DNA from: Undibacterium sp. YM2
Lineage (GTDB): Bacteria; Pseudomonadota; Gammaproteobacteria; Burkholderiales; Burkholderiaceae_D
Direction: 5' to 3'
Assembly (NCBI RefSeq): GCF_009937975.1
Contig: NZ_AP018441.1
Coordinates: 2,418,001 to 2,482,000 of the forward strand
DNA length: 64,000 bases
Part shown: positions 9,552-20,715 of the stretch, in pieces
Layout of the letters: each line of letters begins with the position of its first letter
Numbering within the stretch: the first letter of the stretch is position 1
Translations under genes and position numbers: made by a program
The notes under the pieces: generated by a model
What the model was told of the DNA's origin: nothing
Seen by the model: only the letters and a program-made list of their open reading frames with translations
The model's database searches: none

Positions 9552-10886
9552 ATGAATACAATAGAAATTCGCTCTTTGGATATGGACGCACGTGGCGTCG
9601 GTAACTTGCAAAATGAAGATGGTTCCACTGGTAAGGTGGTGTTTGTTGATGGTGCGCTGCCAGGTGAGTTGGTTGAGTTTAGTACCTACAAAAAGAAGGC
9701 CAGTTGGGAAGCTGCAACCATGATGAGCCTGGTACGCGAATCTTCGCAAAGGGTGGAGCCTAAATGTGAATTTTTTGGCACTTGCGGCGGTTGTTCCATG
9801 CAGCATCTGGATGCCAGCGCCCAGGTTGCCATGAAGCAGCGTGTGCTGGAAGACAACCTCTGGCATATTGGAAAGGTCAAATCCGAAATCATGCTCCGGC
9901 CCATCATAGGTCCGACCTGGGGTTACCGCTACCGCGCACGTCTGTCTGTGCGCCATGTGATCAAAAAGGGCACGGTACTTGTTGGTTTTCATGAGAAAAA
10001 ATCGCGTTATGTCGCGAATATGGAAACCTGTGACATCTTGCCTGCGCATGTGTCCGCCATGCTAATGCCTTTGCGTGGCCTGGTGGCTTCGCTGTCCATA
10101 GTTGAAGCCTTGCCGCAAATTGAACTGGCAATAGGTGAGGGTGTGACTGCCATGGTATTGCGCATCATGGCACCATTGACCAAAGAAGATGAAGTGAAGT
10201 TGAAGGCATTTGCTGATCAATATCAGGTGCAATGGTGGTTGCAAACCAAGGGGCCGGAAACAGCCACGCCATACTACCCTGCGACTAGCGAATTGCATTA
10301 TCTGTTGCCAGAATTTGGCGTCAAAATGCCGTTCAAGCCCACTGATTTCACTCAGGTGAACCATCATATCAACCGGGTACTGGTCGCACGCGCCTTGCGC
10401 ATGCTGGATGTGCAAAAAGATGAGCGTATCGCTGATCTGTTCTGCGGTCTGGGCAATTTCACCCTGCCTATCGCCACGCTGGCAAGAGAGGTTGTGGGTA
10501 TAGAGGGTAGTGATACTTTGACTGAGCGTGCTCTGGAAAATGCAAAACACAATGGTCTGGCGGCCAAGACCTCGTTCAGTACGCGCAATCTGTTTGAGGT
10601 GACGGCACAAGACTTCGTCAAGCTTGGTAAATTTGATCGTTTCCTGATCGATCCGCCTCGCGATGGCGCCATGGCTGTCTGTCAGGCTTTGATTGATCTG
10701 GGTGATATCGCGCCTGAATTAAAGCCCAAGCGTCTGGTCTATGTTTCATGCAGCCCTTCCACCCTGGCCAGGGATGCTGGCATGCTGGTGAATCAGGCTG
10801 GTTATCGTCTTAGCAGTGCTGGCGTCATTAACATGTTCCCGCATACCTCTCACGTGGAATCCATGGCAGTTTTTGATCTGATCTAG
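9552..10886 (+). CDS. rlmD: 23S rRNA (uracil-1939-C5)-methyltransferase RlmD
   Basis: Methylates U1939 of 23S rRNA with SAM. It has 444 residues: an N-terminal TRAM-like OB region, the four iron-sulfur-cluster cysteines (Cys72, Cys78 and Cys81 in CEFFGTCGGC; Cys160 in ETCD), SAM motif ADLFCGLGNFTLPIA near residue 296, and the catalytic Cys400 in VYVSCSP with the final Glu in HTSHVESMAVF. All RlmD hallmarks are intact. It is transcribed between rpoS and ndk with intergenic spaces on both sides. Confidence 0.95.
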   Translation: MNTIEIRSLDMDARGVGNLQNEDGSTGKVVFVDGALPGELVEFSTYKKKASWEAATMMSLVRESSQRVEPKCEFFGTCGGCSMQHLDASAQVAMKQRVLEDNLWHIGKVKSEIMLRPIIGPTWGYRYRARLSVRHVIKKGTVLVGFHEKKSRYVANMETCDILPAHVSAMLMPLRGLVASLSIVEALPQIELAIGEGVTAMVLRIMAPLTKEDEVKLKAFADQYQVQWWLQTKGPETATPYYPATSELHYLLPEFGVKMPFKPTDFTQVNHHINRVLVARALRMLDVQKDERIADLFCGLGNFTLPIATLAREVVGIEGSDTLTERALENAKHNGLAAKTSFSTRNLFEVTAQDFVKLGKFDRFLIDPPRDGAMAVCQALIDLGDIAPELKPKRLVYVSCSPSTLARDAGMLVNQAGYRLSSAGVINMFPHTSHVESMAVFDLI

Positions 10887-10949
10887 ATTTTTGCAATAAC
10901 AAATCTGTCGTTATGATTGCCCATCGCTGATGGATTTGCCTTATTGCAA
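10885..10949 (+). other. Structured inverted repeat between rlmD and ndk
   Basis: TTGCAATAA-CAAATC (10891-10905) can pair with GATTTG-CC-TTATTGCAA (10933-10949), a 15-bp stem with a CC bulge, with a small CATC/GATG hairpin inside the loop (10922-10932). The left arm can instead form AGATTT/AAATCT (10885-10890 with 10901-10906), so two structures compete. There is no T-run after it, so a standard intrinsic terminator is unlikely. Confidence 0.45.
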
Positions 10950-11040
10950 TGAAATCCCTGCTTCAGATGACATAAGTTCAATTAATTCAGTCTGCGACCA
11001 ATTGTATTTCTTGAAAGATATATCTGAGCTGGTGGTTTCA

Positions 11041-11049
11041 TGTTAAAAT
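11041..11049 (+). promoter_or_regulatory. Candidate extended -10 promoter of ndk
   Basis: TG-T-TAAAAT at 11041-11049 matches an extended -10 element 61 bases before the ndk ATG. No good -35 box lies 16-18 bases upstream, as is common for extended -10 promoters. Motif-based only. Confidence 0.35.
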
Positions 11050-11109
11050 CTAAGGTTAGATGAATTCTTGAAATTTTTCTTAACCCTTTCTTTTTATTGG
11101 AGTTTTTAG

Positions 11110-11535
11110 ATGGCTATCGAACGTACATTGTCTATTATTAAGCCTGATGCAGTTGCAAAAAACGTCATCGGTCAAATTTACAGCCGCTTTGAAGGCGCTG
11201 GCCTGAAAGTAGTTGCTGCCCGTATGGCGCAGTTGTCCCGTGCTGAAGCTGAAGGTTTCTACGCTGTTCACAGCGCACGTCCTTTCTTCAAGGATCTGGT
11301 TGATTTCATGATCTCCGGTCCAGTGATGATCCAAGTTCTGGAAGGCGAAGGCGCCATTTTGAAAAACCGCGACCTGATGGGCGCGACAGATCCTAAGAAA
11401 GCAGAAGCTGGCACAATCCGCGCTGATTTCGCTGACTCTATCGATGCTAACGCTGTTCACGGTTCTGATGCTCCAGAAACAGCTGCTGTGGAAATTGCTT
11501 ACTACTTCCCAGCGTTGAACGTTTATTCCCGTTAA
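11110..11535 (+). CDS. ndk: Nucleoside diphosphate kinase
   Basis: Transfers the gamma phosphate between nucleoside triphosphates and diphosphates. It has 141 residues, the typical size. The start [15 protein letters not shown] is near-invariant and the phosphorylated active-site His is His117 in [11 protein letters not shown] clear Shine-Dalgarno sequence (TTGGAG, 11097-11102) precedes the ATG. It heads the conserved Burkholderiales run ndk-rlmN-pilW-rodZ-ispG-hisS. Confidence 0.98.
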   Translation: MAIERTLSIIKPDAVAKNVIGQIYSRFEGAGLKVVAARMAQLSRAEAEGFYAVHSARPFFKDLVDFMISGPVMIQVLEGEGAILKNRDLMGATDPKKAEAGTIRADFADSIDANAVHGSDAPETAAVEIAYYFPALNVYSR

Positions 11536-11578
11536 TTCAGACTTTGTCTGCATGTAACAGAATAAAGAATTAAGATAT

Positions 11579-11611
11579 GCACCTCATACAGTCTGGTGCT
11601 GTTTGAGGTGC
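11579..11611 (+). other. Leader hairpin before rlmN
   Basis: GCACCTCA (11579-11586) pairs perfectly with TGAGGTGC (11604-11611), and ACAG/CTGT extends the stem inside. It ends 13 bases before the rlmN ATG, right next to the AGAGAAG ribosome-binding region. No T-run follows, so it is more likely a leader structure or an ndk mRNA 3' end than an intrinsic terminator. Confidence 0.5.
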
Positions 11612-11624
11612 GAAAGAGAAGATC

Positions 11625-12782
11625 ATGACGGTACTCACAAATTTATTGGATCTGGATCCAGCACAGCTCGTCGCATATTGCGGTGACTTGGGTGAGAAGC
11701 CGTTTCGTGCCAAGCAATTGCAACGCTGGATACACCAGTTTGGTGCCAGTTCGTTTGATGAAATGACAGACCTCGCGAAATCCCTGCGCGAGAAGCTCGC
11801 TACGCGGGCGATGATTGCCGCACCCACCGTGATCAGTGACCATACTTCTACAGATGGCACGAGAAAATGGCTGGTTGATGTCGGCCAGGGTAATGCTGTA
11901 GAAACTGTATTTATCCCTGAAGAAAACCGTGGCACCCTGTGTATTTCTACCCAGGCTGGTTGTGCGGTGAATTGCCGTTTCTGTTCTACCGGCAAGCAGG
12001 GTTTTAACCGCAACCTGAGCGTAGGCGAAATCATAGGCCAGCTCTGGATGGCAGAATTTGAATTGCGCAAGACCAAAGGTATTGCACCTGGACCTAAAGG
12101 TGAGCGTCAGATCACCAATGTGGTCATGATGGGAATGGGTGAGCCTTTGCTGAATTTTGAACCAACTGTGACAGCCTTGCGTCTCATGCTCGATGATAAT
12201 GCTTATGGCTTGTCGCGTCGCCGCGTGACGCTGTCTACCAGTGGTGTGGTTCCCATGATAGACAAGTTGTCGCAAGAATGTCCGGTGGCACTGGCGGTGT
12301 CCCTGCATGCATCGAATGATACTTTGCGTGACAGCCTGATACCACTGAACAAAAAGCATCCATTGAAAGAGTTGATGGCAGCCTGCAAGCGCTACCTGGA
12401 GTTTGCGCCGCGCGACTTTGTCACGTTTGAATATTGCATGCTGGATGGTGTCAATGATACTGATGCACATGCACGGGAGTTGATCGAGCTGGTGCGTGAT
12501 GTGCCGTGCAAGTTCAATCTGATTCCTTTTAATCCTTTCCCGGAATCTGGCCTGAAAAGATCAGCGAATCCGCGTATCAAGGCATTTGCCCAGATTTTGC
12601 TCGACGCAGGCTTGGTAACAACCACCCGTAAAACCCGTGGCGATGATATCGATGCGGCTTGTGGTCAACTGGCTGGTGAAGTGCAGGACAGAACGCGTGT
12701 GCAAGAGCGCATGCAAAAAATGGCGGAATATCAAAAGAAGTTTGGCGAAAATTTTGGCAAGATCGTGGAGATCACTCAGTGA
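11625..12782 (+). CDS. rlmN: Dual-specificity 23S rRNA/tRNA adenine-C2 methyltransferase RlmN
   Basis: Radical-SAM enzyme that methylates A2503 of 23S rRNA and A37 of some tRNAs. It has 385 residues. The radical-SAM CxxxCxxC is Cys113, Cys117, Cys120 ([16 protein letters not shown]), and the methyl-carrying Cys of the family corresponds to Cys346 in [10 protein letters not shown]. The GMGEPLLNF motif is also present. It overlaps the pilW start by 4 bases. Confidence 0.97.
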   Translation: MTVLTNLLDLDPAQLVAYCGDLGEKPFRAKQLQRWIHQFGASSFDEMTDLAKSLREKLATRAMIAAPTVISDHTSTDGTRKWLVDVGQGNAVETVFIPEENRGTLCISTQAGCAVNCRFCSTGKQGFNRNLSVGEIIGQLWMAEFELRKTKGIAPGPKGERQITNVVMMGMGEPLLNFEPTVTALRLMLDDNAYGLSRRRVTLSTSGVVPMIDKLSQECPVALAVSLHASNDTLRDSLIPLNKKHPLKELMAACKRYLEFAPRDFVTFEYCMLDGVNDTDAHARELIELVRDVPCKFNLIPFNPFPESGLKRSANPRIKAFAQILLDAGLVTTTRKTRGDDIDAACGQLAGEVQDRTRVQERMQKMAEYQKKFGENFGKIVEITQ

Positions 12783-13585
12783 AAATTTCTCAAATGCGTC
12801 AATGTTTTTTGAGTGGAGTGCTGGTGGTGCTGGCACTTTCTTTGTCAGCATGTGCATCCAAGAGCCTGGAGGGTGACAGGCCAGATCAAAACATGTCTGC
12901 TGAAAAGCAGGATGCGCGAAAACGTGCCTCCATACGCATGGAGCTGGCGGTCGGTTATTATCAGCAGGGGCAGCAGAAGGTTGCTCTTGAAGAGATTCGT
13001 CAGGCGTTATTGATTTCTCCTGATCTGGTTGATGCTTTCAGCCTGCGGGCACTTATCTTCATGGATATGGGTGAGAAGCAACTGGCCGAAGATAATTTCC
13101 AGCATGCACTGAAACTCGCACCAGGTAATAGTGATATTGGCAATAATTATGGCTGGTTCTTGTGTATGAATGGCCGCGAAAAACAAGGGCTTGTGTATCT
13201 TGAGAACGCTGTCAAGGATCCCGCCTATAATGCGCCAGCCAAGGCTTTGAATAATGCTGGATTGTGCAGTTTGCGTATCAAGGATACGCTTGCTGCAGAA
13301 CGCTATTTCATGCAGGGGCTGCGTGAAGATGCTGGCAATCCGCAAATCAATGCGAATCTGGCCGATGTGCTTTACAAACGCGGTGAATACAAGCAGGCGA
13401 AGTTTTATATTGGCCGTGTACTCAAGTTGGACGTGTTGGCAGCAAATGTATTTTGGCTTGCCATCAAAATTGAAAAAAAATTGGGTGATGAGGCTGCGGT
13501 AAATAGTCTGGCTACGCAACTGCGTCGCCGCCATCCAAATTCAGCAGAATTTTCTCTGTATCAACGTGGAGTGTTTGATGAGTGA
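12779..13585 (+). CDS. pilW: Type IV pilus biogenesis lipoprotein PilW/PilF (TPR)
   Basis: Outer-membrane pilotin that helps secretin multimer assembly in type IV piliation. It has 268 residues: a lipoprotein signal with LSLSAC (lipidated Cys25 from the GTG start) and about five TPR-like repeats over residues 50-255. GTG 12779 overlaps the rlmN stop (GTGA); an in-frame ATG at 12794 is an alternative that still leaves a usable signal peptide. Position between rlmN and rodZ is the standard PilF/PilW locus of Proteobacteria. Confidence 0.88.
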   Translation: MKISQMRQCFLSGVLVVLALSLSACASKSLEGDRPDQNMSAEKQDARKRASIRMELAVGYYQQGQQKVALEEIRQALLISPDLVDAFSLRALIFMDMGEKQLAEDNFQHALKLAPGNSDIGNNYGWFLCMNGREKQGLVYLENAVKDPAYNAPAKALNNAGLCSLRIKDTLAAERYFMQGLREDAGNPQINANLADVLYKRGEYKQAKFYIGRVLKLDVLAANVFWLAIKIEKKLGDEAAVNSLATQLRRRHPNSAEFSLYQRGVFDE

Positions 13586-14642
13586 TGCGGGCGCGAATCT
13601 ACCTGTAGAACCTTTGGCTTCTGAGATATCTGAGACTAAAGCGGTTTTGTCTGTAGTGCAGACTGCCGGTTCTCAATTGTCTGCTGCGCGCGTTCAACTC
13701 GGTTTGAGTGTGCAGCAGGTGGCGGATCAGCTCAAATTGTCTCAACGCCAGATACTTGCGCTGGAGAGTAATCAATTTGATGATTTGCCCAAGATGGTGA
13801 TCGTGCGAGGTTTTGTGCGCTCTTATGCGAAACTTCTCAAGCTTGACCCCGCGCCAGTGATCGACTGCCTCCCTGCAGAAAAGGGCCTGTCTGGGCTGGA
13901 TGCAGATTTGCGTCCTACCCTTGCGACACCTTTCATGGAGTCTCGTACGCCTTTTCTGGGGCGTCAGGACAGTAATAATAATCGCAAGTATGTGATAGGT
14001 GCGATAGTGCTGGCTGCATGTGCCCTGATCTTTGTGGCGGTGCAAAAGCTCGAGCAAAACGATTACATCAAGAGCCTGATCTCAGGGCAGTCTGCAAAAA
14101 AAACGACTGAAGCAGAGCCTGAAAAACCTGTTGAAAATCCAGACGCGGCATCTGTCAAGCCAGAAGCTGACAAGCCGGCGGCATCAACTATTCCCACAGT
14201 GCTTGGTACGCTCAATGGTGCAAAACCAGAAGCTCAGGATGTCGTTCCTCCACCCAAAGTGGATCAGGATGTCCAAACTCCGGTGTCTGCGCCAGCGGTT
14301 GCTCAACAAGCTCCGGCCCCGGCTTCTGCTCCTGTGGTTGCAGTAGCTCCGCCCCCGGTTTCCGTGCCCGCTGCGGTTGCCGCACCAGCAGCGACAGATG
14401 CGGGAAATAATCAGTTGAAACTGAAATTCAGGCAAGACTCCTGGATACAGGTCAAGCGTGAAAATGGCAGTATTGTGACTTCTCATCTCGCCAAAGCGGG
14501 TACTGAAGAGGTGTTTGACATGAAAGAGGCTTTGCAGCTCAGGATAGGTAATGCTGCAGGTGTGGATGGCTGGTTGCGTGGCAAATCCATGGAGATTGCG
14601 CCTGGCAAGGATAGTAATGTCATTAATTTGAATGTGAAGTAA
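13578..14642 (+). CDS. rodZ: RodZ-like cell-shape protein (HTH + TM + DUF4115)
   Basis: Membrane protein that links MreB to the cell envelope. It has 354 residues from ATG 13578, which overlaps the pilW end. A cytoplasmic Xre-type HTH (about residues 30-75, [17 protein letters not shown]) precedes one membrane segment (about 134-152), a Pro/Ala/Val/Glu-rich periplasmic linker (about 165-275) and a C-terminal DUF4115 beta domain starting near [12 protein letters not shown]. This layout is typical of RodZ. A GTG at 13566 would add four residues. Confidence 0.9.
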   Translation: MSDAGANLPVEPLASEISETKAVLSVVQTAGSQLSAARVQLGLSVQQVADQLKLSQRQILALESNQFDDLPKMVIVRGFVRSYAKLLKLDPAPVIDCLPAEKGLSGLDADLRPTLATPFMESRTPFLGRQDSNNNRKYVIGAIVLAACALIFVAVQKLEQNDYIKSLISGQSAKKTTEAEPEKPVENPDAASVKPEADKPAASTIPTVLGTLNGAKPEAQDVVPPPKVDQDVQTPVSAPAVAQQAPAPASAPVVAVAPPPVSVPAAVAAPAATDAGNNQLKLKFRQDSWIQVKRENGSIVTSHLAKAGTEEVFDMKEALQLRIGNAAGVDGWLRGKSMEIAPGKDSNVINLNVK

Positions 14643-14644
14643 AG

Positions 14645-15922
14645 ATGACGGATTTTTTATCGGAAATCGGTTCTGGTCCTAAGCTCAGGCGTGCATCCCG
14701 TGCTGCCAAAGTGGTATATGGCAACCGGGAAGTTCTGGTAGGTGGCGGCGCACCTGTCGTGGTGCAATCCATGACGAATACTGATACTGCTGACGCGATA
14801 GGCACAGCAATTCAAATCAAGGAATTGGCGCGGGCTGGTTCTGAGTTGGTGCGTATCACGGTCAATAATGCGGAAGCGGCGGCAGCCGTACCAGCGATAC
14901 GTGAGCAGTTGGACAGAATGGGCATAGATGTGCCGCTGGTAGGTGATTTTCATTACAACGGCCACACGCTGCTGAATGATTTTCCTGATTGCGCCAGGGC
15001 TTTGTCCAAGTACAGGATTAATCCTGGCAATGTAGGGCAGGGCGCCAAGCGCGATATCCAGTTTGCCCAGATGATAGAAATGGCTTGCCGCTACGATAAG
15101 CCAGTGCGCATCGGTGTCAACTGGGGTAGCCTGGATCAGGCCTTGCTGGCTCGCATCATGGACGATAACGCCAAGCGTGCTCAGCCATGGAGTGTGCAAG
15201 CCGTGATGTATCAGGCATTGATCACCTCTGCGATTGAAAGTGCGCAAAAAGCTGAAGAGCTGGGTCTGGCTGGCGACAAGATTATCCTGTCTTGCAAGGT
15301 CTCGGGTGTGCAGGACTTGATCGCCGTTTACCGCGAACTGGCAGCACGTTGCGATTACCCCCTGCATCTTGGCCTGACCGAGGCTGGCATGGGTAGTAAA
15401 GGCATCGTCGCTTCGACTGCAGCATTGTCGGTATTGATGCAGGAGGGCATAGGCGACACCATACGCATATCCCTGACACCGGAGCCCGGTGGTGACCGTT
15501 GCAAGGAAGTTGTCGTTGGTCAGGAAATTTTGCAGACTATGGGTTTGCGAAAATTTACGCCCATGGTCATTGCTTGCCCCGGCTGTGGCAGGACTACCTC
15601 GACTGTGTTCCAGGAACTGGCTGATAATATCCAGAGTTTCCTGCGGAATCAAATGCCAGTCTGGAAGAGTCAGTATCCGGGTGTAGAGAATATGAATGTC
15701 GCCGTCATGGGCTGTATCGTTAATGGCCCTGGTGAATCCAAGCACGCCAATATTGGTATCAGTTTGCCAGGTACGGGTGAATCACCGGCTGCTCCAGTTT
15801 TTATTGATGGTGCCAAGGCGCTCACCTTGCGCGGCGACCGTATTGCAGAAGAGTTCCAGGAAATTGTGCTGGACTATGTCAAGAGTCACTATGCCCCAGT
15901 GCATGGCGTAACAAATAATTAA
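14645..15922 (+). CDS. ispG: 4-hydroxy-3-methylbut-2-enyl diphosphate synthase IspG
   Basis: Iron-sulfur enzyme of the non-mevalonate (MEP) isoprenoid pathway, converting MEcPP to HMBPP. It has 425 residues. The [4Fe-4S] cysteines are Cys311 and Cys314 (ACPGCGRT) and Cys357 ([10 protein letters not shown]). The N-terminal TIM-barrel motif [13 protein letters not shown] is near residue 38. It starts 2 bases after rodZ and is followed by hisS in 14 bases, as in E. coli gene order. Confidence 0.97.
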   Translation: MTDFLSEIGSGPKLRRASRAAKVVYGNREVLVGGGAPVVVQSMTNTDTADAIGTAIQIKELARAGSELVRITVNNAEAAAAVPAIREQLDRMGIDVPLVGDFHYNGHTLLNDFPDCARALSKYRINPGNVGQGAKRDIQFAQMIEMACRYDKPVRIGVNWGSLDQALLARIMDDNAKRAQPWSVQAVMYQALITSAIESAQKAEELGLAGDKIILSCKVSGVQDLIAVYRELAARCDYPLHLGLTEAGMGSKGIVASTAALSVLMQEGIGDTIRISLTPEPGGDRCKEVVVGQEILQTMGLRKFTPMVIACPGCGRTTSTVFQELADNIQSFLRNQMPVWKSQYPGVENMNVAVMGCIVNGPGESKHANIGISLPGTGESPAAPVFIDGAKALTLRGDRIAEEFQEIVLDYVKSHYAPVHGVTNN

Positions 15923-15936
15923 ATCAGGTAGCAAGC

Positions 15937-17295
15937 ATGTCGGAAATAAAAAAAGCAGAAAAAATCGCTGGTGTGAAAGGGATGAACGACCTTTTGCCGG
16001 ATGACGCCCCGTTGTGGGAGTTGTTTGAAAATACTGTGCAATCTGTATTGAAGAGTTATGGCTTCCAGCAAGTCCGTACACCTATCGTTGAGCCTACTAA
16101 TTTGTTCGCACGTGGTCTGGGTGAAGTAACGGATGTCGTCGAAAAGGAAATGTATTCCTTTGAAGACTCCATGAATGGCGACAAGCTGACTTTGCGCCCG
16201 GAAGGTACCGCCGGTGTCGTACGTTCTGCGATTGAGCATAATCTTATTTACGATGGTCCAAGGCGCTTGTGGTATACCGGCCCGATGTTCCGTCATGAAA
16301 AACCGCAGCGTGGTCGTTATCGTCAATTTCATCAGGTGGGTGCTGAGGCGCTGGGCTTCACCGGCCCGGACATTGATGCCGAACTGATCATGATGTGTCA
16401 GCGTTTCTGGGATGACCTGGGGCTGCAAAATGTGCGTCTGGAATTGAATTCCATTGGCGATGCAGAAGAACGCAATCAGCACAAGGCCGCGTTGATCGCT
16501 TATTTTGAACAACATCAGGACATTCTGGATGCCGAAGCAAAAAGGCGTTTGCTGACGAATCCCTTGCGTATTCTGGATACCAAAAATCCTGCCATGCAAG
16601 AGATGGTCAATGCTGCCCCCAAGTTGCTGGATTATCTGGGTGCAGAATCGCTGGCTCATTTTGAAGGTGTGCAAAAGATTTTGCGTCATAACAGCATTCC
16701 ATTTACCATCAATCCGCGTCTGGTGCGTGGGCTTGATTACTATAACCGCACTGTCTTTGAATGGGTCACTGACGACCTGGGTTCCCAGGGCACAGTTTGT
16801 GCTGGCGGTCGTTATGATGCCTTGTTTGGTATTTTTGGCGGCAAGCCAACACCAGCCTGTGGTTTTGCCATGGGTATAGAACGCTTGCTGGAATTGATGA
16901 AAGCCAATGGCGACGTACATCAGCCTGCAATGTGCGATGCTTATCTGGTGCATCAGGGAGCAGAAGCACAAATGCAGGCGATGGTATTAAGTGAGCGTTT
17001 GCGTGATGCAGGTCTGGATGTTGTGTTACATTGCGCAACTGCCAATGGTGTAGGCAGTTTCAAGTCACAGATGAAAAAGGCTGACGGCAGCGGTGCGGCT
17101 TATGCTGTCATCATCGGTGAAGATGAGGCAAATAATAATACAGTGAGTATCAAGGAGTTGCGCGCGGCTGACGCTGAAAATAATCAGGTTAACGTCCCGT
17201 TCGATACTGCGGTGGATTACCTGGTTGATCAAATTGCCGGTAGCGCTGATGCAGATTGCTGTGATGATCCTCATCATCACCATGTACACCATTAA
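15937..17295 (+). CDS. hisS: Histidyl-tRNA synthetase with His/Cys-rich tail
   Basis: Charges tRNA-His. It has 452 residues. Class II motifs are clear: [12 protein letters not shown] (about 86-97), [20 protein letters not shown] near 118, and histidine motif [15 protein letters not shown] near 262. The anticodon-binding domain fills the C-terminus. Unusually, about 14 residues are added at the end, with two adjacent Cys, acidic residues and six His ([12 protein letters not shown]), resembling a metal-binding tail. It is followed 42 bases later by the yfgM-like gene. Confidence 0.96.
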   Translation: MSEIKKAEKIAGVKGMNDLLPDDAPLWELFENTVQSVLKSYGFQQVRTPIVEPTNLFARGLGEVTDVVEKEMYSFEDSMNGDKLTLRPEGTAGVVRSAIEHNLIYDGPRRLWYTGPMFRHEKPQRGRYRQFHQVGAEALGFTGPDIDAELIMMCQRFWDDLGLQNVRLELNSIGDAEERNQHKAALIAYFEQHQDILDAEAKRRLLTNPLRILDTKNPAMQEMVNAAPKLLDYLGAESLAHFEGVQKILRHNSIPFTINPRLVRGLDYYNRTVFEWVTDDLGSQGTVCAGGRYDALFGIFGGKPTPACGFAMGIERLLELMKANGDVHQPAMCDAYLVHQGAEAQMQAMVLSERLRDAGLDVVLHCATANGVGSFKSQMKKADGSGAAYAVIIGEDEANNNTVSIKELRAADAENNQVNVPFDTAVDYLVDQIAGSADADCCDDPHHHHVHH

Positions 17296-17337
17296 TCCAT
17301 ATTAAAAATATTTATAACATAGATAGACAAAGATACT

Positions 17338-17994
17338 ATGGCATACGATTTAGAAGAACAAGAGCAGTTAGATAACCTCAAGGCAATCTGGAAAAAATAC
17401 GGCAACATGGCTACCTGGGGGCTGATCGTTGTCCTGGCTGCTTATGCTGGCTGGACCGCATGGACATCGCGTCAAAACACCCAGACTTTGCAAGCTTCTC
17501 AGTTGTATGAAGAAATGCAGAAGTCGGTTGTTGCCAAAGACAATGCCAAGGTGCAGGCAGTGACAGAGGATTTGAAAACCAAATTTGCTTCTACTTCATA
17601 TGCACCTATGGCTGCGCTGGTAGCAGCCAAGAGCGCATTTGATGCGAACGATCTGAAGGCTGCCAAGAGCCAGTTGCAATGGGTGGCAGATACTTCCAAG
17701 GCTGATGAATACAAGGCCGTGGCAAGAATACGCCTGGCTGGTATAGCGCTGGATGAAAAAGCCTATGACGAGGCCCTGCAGCAATTGTCAGGTACTTTCC
17801 CTGCACAATTCGATGCTGATGTGCTGGATGCCAAAGGCGATGTTTATATAGCACAAAACAAGATCGAAGATGCGCGTACGGCGTATAAGTCAGCGCTGGA
17901 AAAAATGGCAGATAAAAGTCCAGGTCGTCAGGCTTTGCAAATGAAGCTGGATGTCATCGGTGGTGTGGCAGATACTAAAGTTGTCAGTAAATAA
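17338..17994 (+). CDS. YfgM-like tetratricopeptide membrane protein
   Basis: Has 218 residues with a cytoplasmic N-terminus (AYDLEEQEQLDNLKAIWKKYG), one membrane segment (about 24-42) and a periplasmic helical TPR region. This is the YfgM/TPR_21 family, linked in E. coli to the SecYEG translocon and periplasmic chaperones. Position between hisS and bamB is conserved in beta- and gammaproteobacteria and supports the family call; the exact role here is inferred. Confidence 0.88.
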   Translation: MAYDLEEQEQLDNLKAIWKKYGNMATWGLIVVLAAYAGWTAWTSRQNTQTLQASQLYEEMQKSVVAKDNAKVQAVTEDLKTKFASTSYAPMAALVAAKSAFDANDLKAAKSQLQWVADTSKADEYKAVARIRLAGIALDEKAYDEALQQLSGTFPAQFDADVLDAKGDVYIAQNKIEDARTAYKSALEKMADKSPGRQALQMKLDVIGGVADTKVVSK

Positions 17995-18006
17995 GGGGAA
18001 TCATAC

Positions 18007-19167
18007 ATGCAATTTTCTGCCAAACTGCTCATTGCGTCATCTGTACTCATGGCAATGACGGGCTGTTCCACGCTGTCTTCGCTGAATCCATTTTCATCTA
18101 AATCCGACGCAAAAAATCAGCCAGCTGTTTTGACCGAGATCAAGCCCAGCCTGGCGATCAAACCAAGCTGGACAGTGGCAATCGGTACTGCAGGTAACTA
18201 CCTCTTTACTCCTGCAGCCTATGCGCAAAATGTCTATGTGGCTGCGGCTGACGGCACGCTGGCACGCATAGAGGTGGCGACTGGCCGCACGGTCTGGCGT
18301 ATCAATGCCGGTACCCGTTTGACGGCAGGTGTGGGCGTTGACGGTACAACTATTGCTGTTGCGGGTGAAAAAGGCCAGGTATTGGCATTTGACCTCGACG
18401 GCAAGCTGCGCTGGAAAACCCAAGGCACAAATGAAATTTTATCTGCTCCGGCAGTTGGCCAGGGTCTGGTTGTGGTTCGTAGTATTGACAACAAGGTCAG
18501 TGCTTATGACCTGACTAATGGGGAACGTAAATGGTCCATTGAGCGCCCATTGCCTCCTTTGACTTTGCGCCTTGCACCTGGCATCGTGATACAGGGGCAG
18601 CAGGCCATTGTTGCCATGCCTGGTGGCCGTATGTCTTCACTGGCGCTGAATAACGGCGGTTTGCGCTGGGAGGCAACGGTCGGTGAACCTAAAGGTGCTA
18701 CCGAGCTTGAACGTGTCGCCGACGTTTCTGGTGCGCCAGTGATCTTTGGCGGTGATATTTGCGCCAGCTCTTATCAGGGCAGGGTAGCTTGTTTTGATGT
18801 GGCTACTGGTGCTTTGCGCTGGGCCAAGCCTTTGTCCAGCGATGTTGGCGTCAGTGTTGATGAGCGCTTTGTGTTTGCCTCAGATGTTGCTGGTGCCGTA
18901 AATGCCTTTGCCCGCAACGGTGGCGCAAGTGCCTGGCGGAATGACAAGCTCAGCTATCGTCGTTTGTCAGCACCAATTTCGTATGACCGTGCAGTTGCGG
19001 TCGGCGATTTCGCAGGTTATGTCCACTTCCTGTCAAGGGAAGATGGTTCTTTCATCGGACGTGTTACTACCGATGGTAGTCAGATTTTAGCAGCGCCTTT
19101 GGTGGTCGATGCTAAACTGATCGTTCAAACAAAATCAGGATCAGTGGTTGCTCTTGCAACCGAGTAA
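18007..19167 (+). CDS. bamB: Outer-membrane assembly lipoprotein BamB
   Basis: Beta-propeller lipoprotein of the BAM complex that assists outer-membrane beta-barrel insertion. It has 386 residues with a lipoprotein signal (MAMTGC, lipidated Cys20) and repeated PQQ-like propeller blades ([41 protein letters not shown] and others). It lies 12 bases after the yfgM-like gene and 5 before der, matching the usual yfgM-bamB-der block. Confidence 0.96.
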   Translation: MQFSAKLLIASSVLMAMTGCSTLSSLNPFSSKSDAKNQPAVLTEIKPSLAIKPSWTVAIGTAGNYLFTPAAYAQNVYVAAADGTLARIEVATGRTVWRINAGTRLTAGVGVDGTTIAVAGEKGQVLAFDLDGKLRWKTQGTNEILSAPAVGQGLVVVRSIDNKVSAYDLTNGERKWSIERPLPPLTLRLAPGIVIQGQQAIVAMPGGRMSSLALNNGGLRWEATVGEPKGATELERVADVSGAPVIFGGDICASSYQGRVACFDVATGALRWAKPLSSDVGVSVDERFVFASDVAGAVNAFARNGGASAWRNDKLSYRRLSAPISYDRAVAVGDFAGYVHFLSREDGSFIGRVTTDGSQILAAPLVVDAKLIVQTKSGSVVALATE

Positions 19168-19172
19168 TAATA

Positions 19173-20516
19173 ATGAAGCCGGTTATCGCACTTATAGGCC
19201 GACCTAACGTCGGCAAATCCACGCTGTTCAATCGGCTCACCCGTTCACGCGACGCCTTGGTCGCAGATTTACCTGGCTTGACCAGGGACAGGCATTACGG
19301 CGAAGGCCGTGTTGGTGAACGCCCTTTTCTGGTGATTGACACTGGCGGTTTCGAACCTGTCGCCAAAGAAGGCATCATGCATGAAATGGCCAAGCAGACC
19401 AAGCAGGCTGTGGCTGAGGCAGATGTTGTTGTTTTTATCGTCGATGGTCGTCAGGGTCTGACACCGCATGACAAAACCATCACGGATTTTCTGCGCAAAT
19501 CAGGCCGCTCCGTCATGCTGGTGGTAAATAAGGCTGAGGGCATGAAATATACCTCGGTCACTGCAGATTTTTATGAACTGGGTCTCGGCGATCCTTATGT
19601 GATCTCTGCCGCACACGGTGATGGTGTAGCAGATCTGGTCGAAGAAATGGTTGATATCGCCTTTGCCCAGCGCCCTGAGGAAGTTGAAGAGCCTGAATCC
19701 CAGGTTCGCGGCATCAAGATTGCCATCGTTGGCCGTCCCAATGTCGGTAAATCGACACTGGTGAATACCCTGCTGGGTGAAGAACGGGTCATCGCTTTCG
19801 ATATGCCTGGTACCACTCGCGACTCGATAGAAATCCCTTTCGAGCGTGATGGCGTGCATTATTCCCTGATCGATACCGCAGGTATCCGTCGCCGCGGCAA
19901 GGTTTTTGAGGCCATAGAGAAATTCTCTGTCGTTAAAACCCTGCAATCGGTGTCAGAAGCCAACGTAGTCTTGTTGTTGCTGGACGCACAGCAGGACATT
20001 TCAGAGCAGGATGCCCATATTGCAGGCTTCATCCTGGAATCTGGCCGTGCGCTGGTAGTTGGCGTCAATAAGTGGGATGGTTTGCAAAGTGACAGGCGCG
20101 ATGAGATCAAGATGGACATAGAGCGCAAACTGAATTTCCTGACATTTGCCAAATTCCACTTCATTTCAGCCTTGAAATCGACCGGTATAGGTCCTTTGAT
20201 GAAATCCATTGATGCTGCTTATGCCGCTGCGATGGTGAATTTATCTACGCCTAAACTCACACGTGCCCTGATTGAAGCAGTAGAACATCAACAACCCAAG
20301 CGCAAGGGCTCTATCCGTCCCAAGTTGCGCTATGCGCATCAGGGCGGGCAAAATCCACCTATTATTGTCATTCACGGCAATGCGCTTGAGGCAGTGGGTG
20401 ATGTGTATAAGCGTTATCTCGAAAAACACTTCCGCGAAACGTTTTCACTCACTGGTACTCCTTTGCGAATAGAAATGCGTTCTGGCAAGAATCCGTTTGA
20501 CAAGTCGTCGAAGTAA
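19173..20516 (+). CDS. der: Ribosome biogenesis GTPase Der (EngA)
   Basis: Essential GTPase with two tandem G domains that matures the 50S subunit. It has 447 residues. Both P-loops read GRPNVGKST (about residues 8-16 and 187-195), with a matching NKAEG/NKWDG G4 motif in each domain and a C-terminal KH-like domain ([20 protein letters not shown]). The ATG is 5 bases after bamB. Confidence 0.98.
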   Translation: MKPVIALIGRPNVGKSTLFNRLTRSRDALVADLPGLTRDRHYGEGRVGERPFLVIDTGGFEPVAKEGIMHEMAKQTKQAVAEADVVVFIVDGRQGLTPHDKTITDFLRKSGRSVMLVVNKAEGMKYTSVTADFYELGLGDPYVISAAHGDGVADLVEEMVDIAFAQRPEEVEEPESQVRGIKIAIVGRPNVGKSTLVNTLLGEERVIAFDMPGTTRDSIEIPFERDGVHYSLIDTAGIRRRGKVFEAIEKFSVVKTLQSVSEANVVLLLLDAQQDISEQDAHIAGFILESGRALVVGVNKWDGLQSDRRDEIKMDIERKLNFLTFAKFHFISALKSTGIGPLMKSIDAAYAAAMVNLSTPKLTRALIEAVEHQQPKRKGSIRPKLRYAHQGGQNPPIIVIHGNALEAVGDVYKRYLEKHFRETFSLTGTPLRIEMRSGKNPFDKSSK

Positions 20517-20624
20517 GATCGTTCAGTTAAGTTTGCTGGCAAGTATTAAAATGTAAGAAAATGCTTGGTTGATCTCCTTTTGCAGTGAAATTTAAGCAAG
20601 AGATATGCAATTAAGATGAAAATA

Positions 20625-20644
20625 GATTACATTACTTTGTAATC
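20625..20644. promoter_or_regulatory. Inverted repeat upstream of hfq
   Basis: GATTACA-N6-TGTAATC (20625-20644) is a perfect 7-bp inverted repeat in the 199-base der-hfq gap, 72 bases before the hfq ATG. Its shape fits a dimeric repressor or activator operator; a small RNA hairpin is the alternative. No regulator can be named. Confidence 0.35.
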
Positions 20645-20715
20645 AACTTCTGGGAATACTTGTATTCTGATAAGTAGTCCCCAACTCCTAATCACAACAA
20701 CACAATGGAGCTGTT

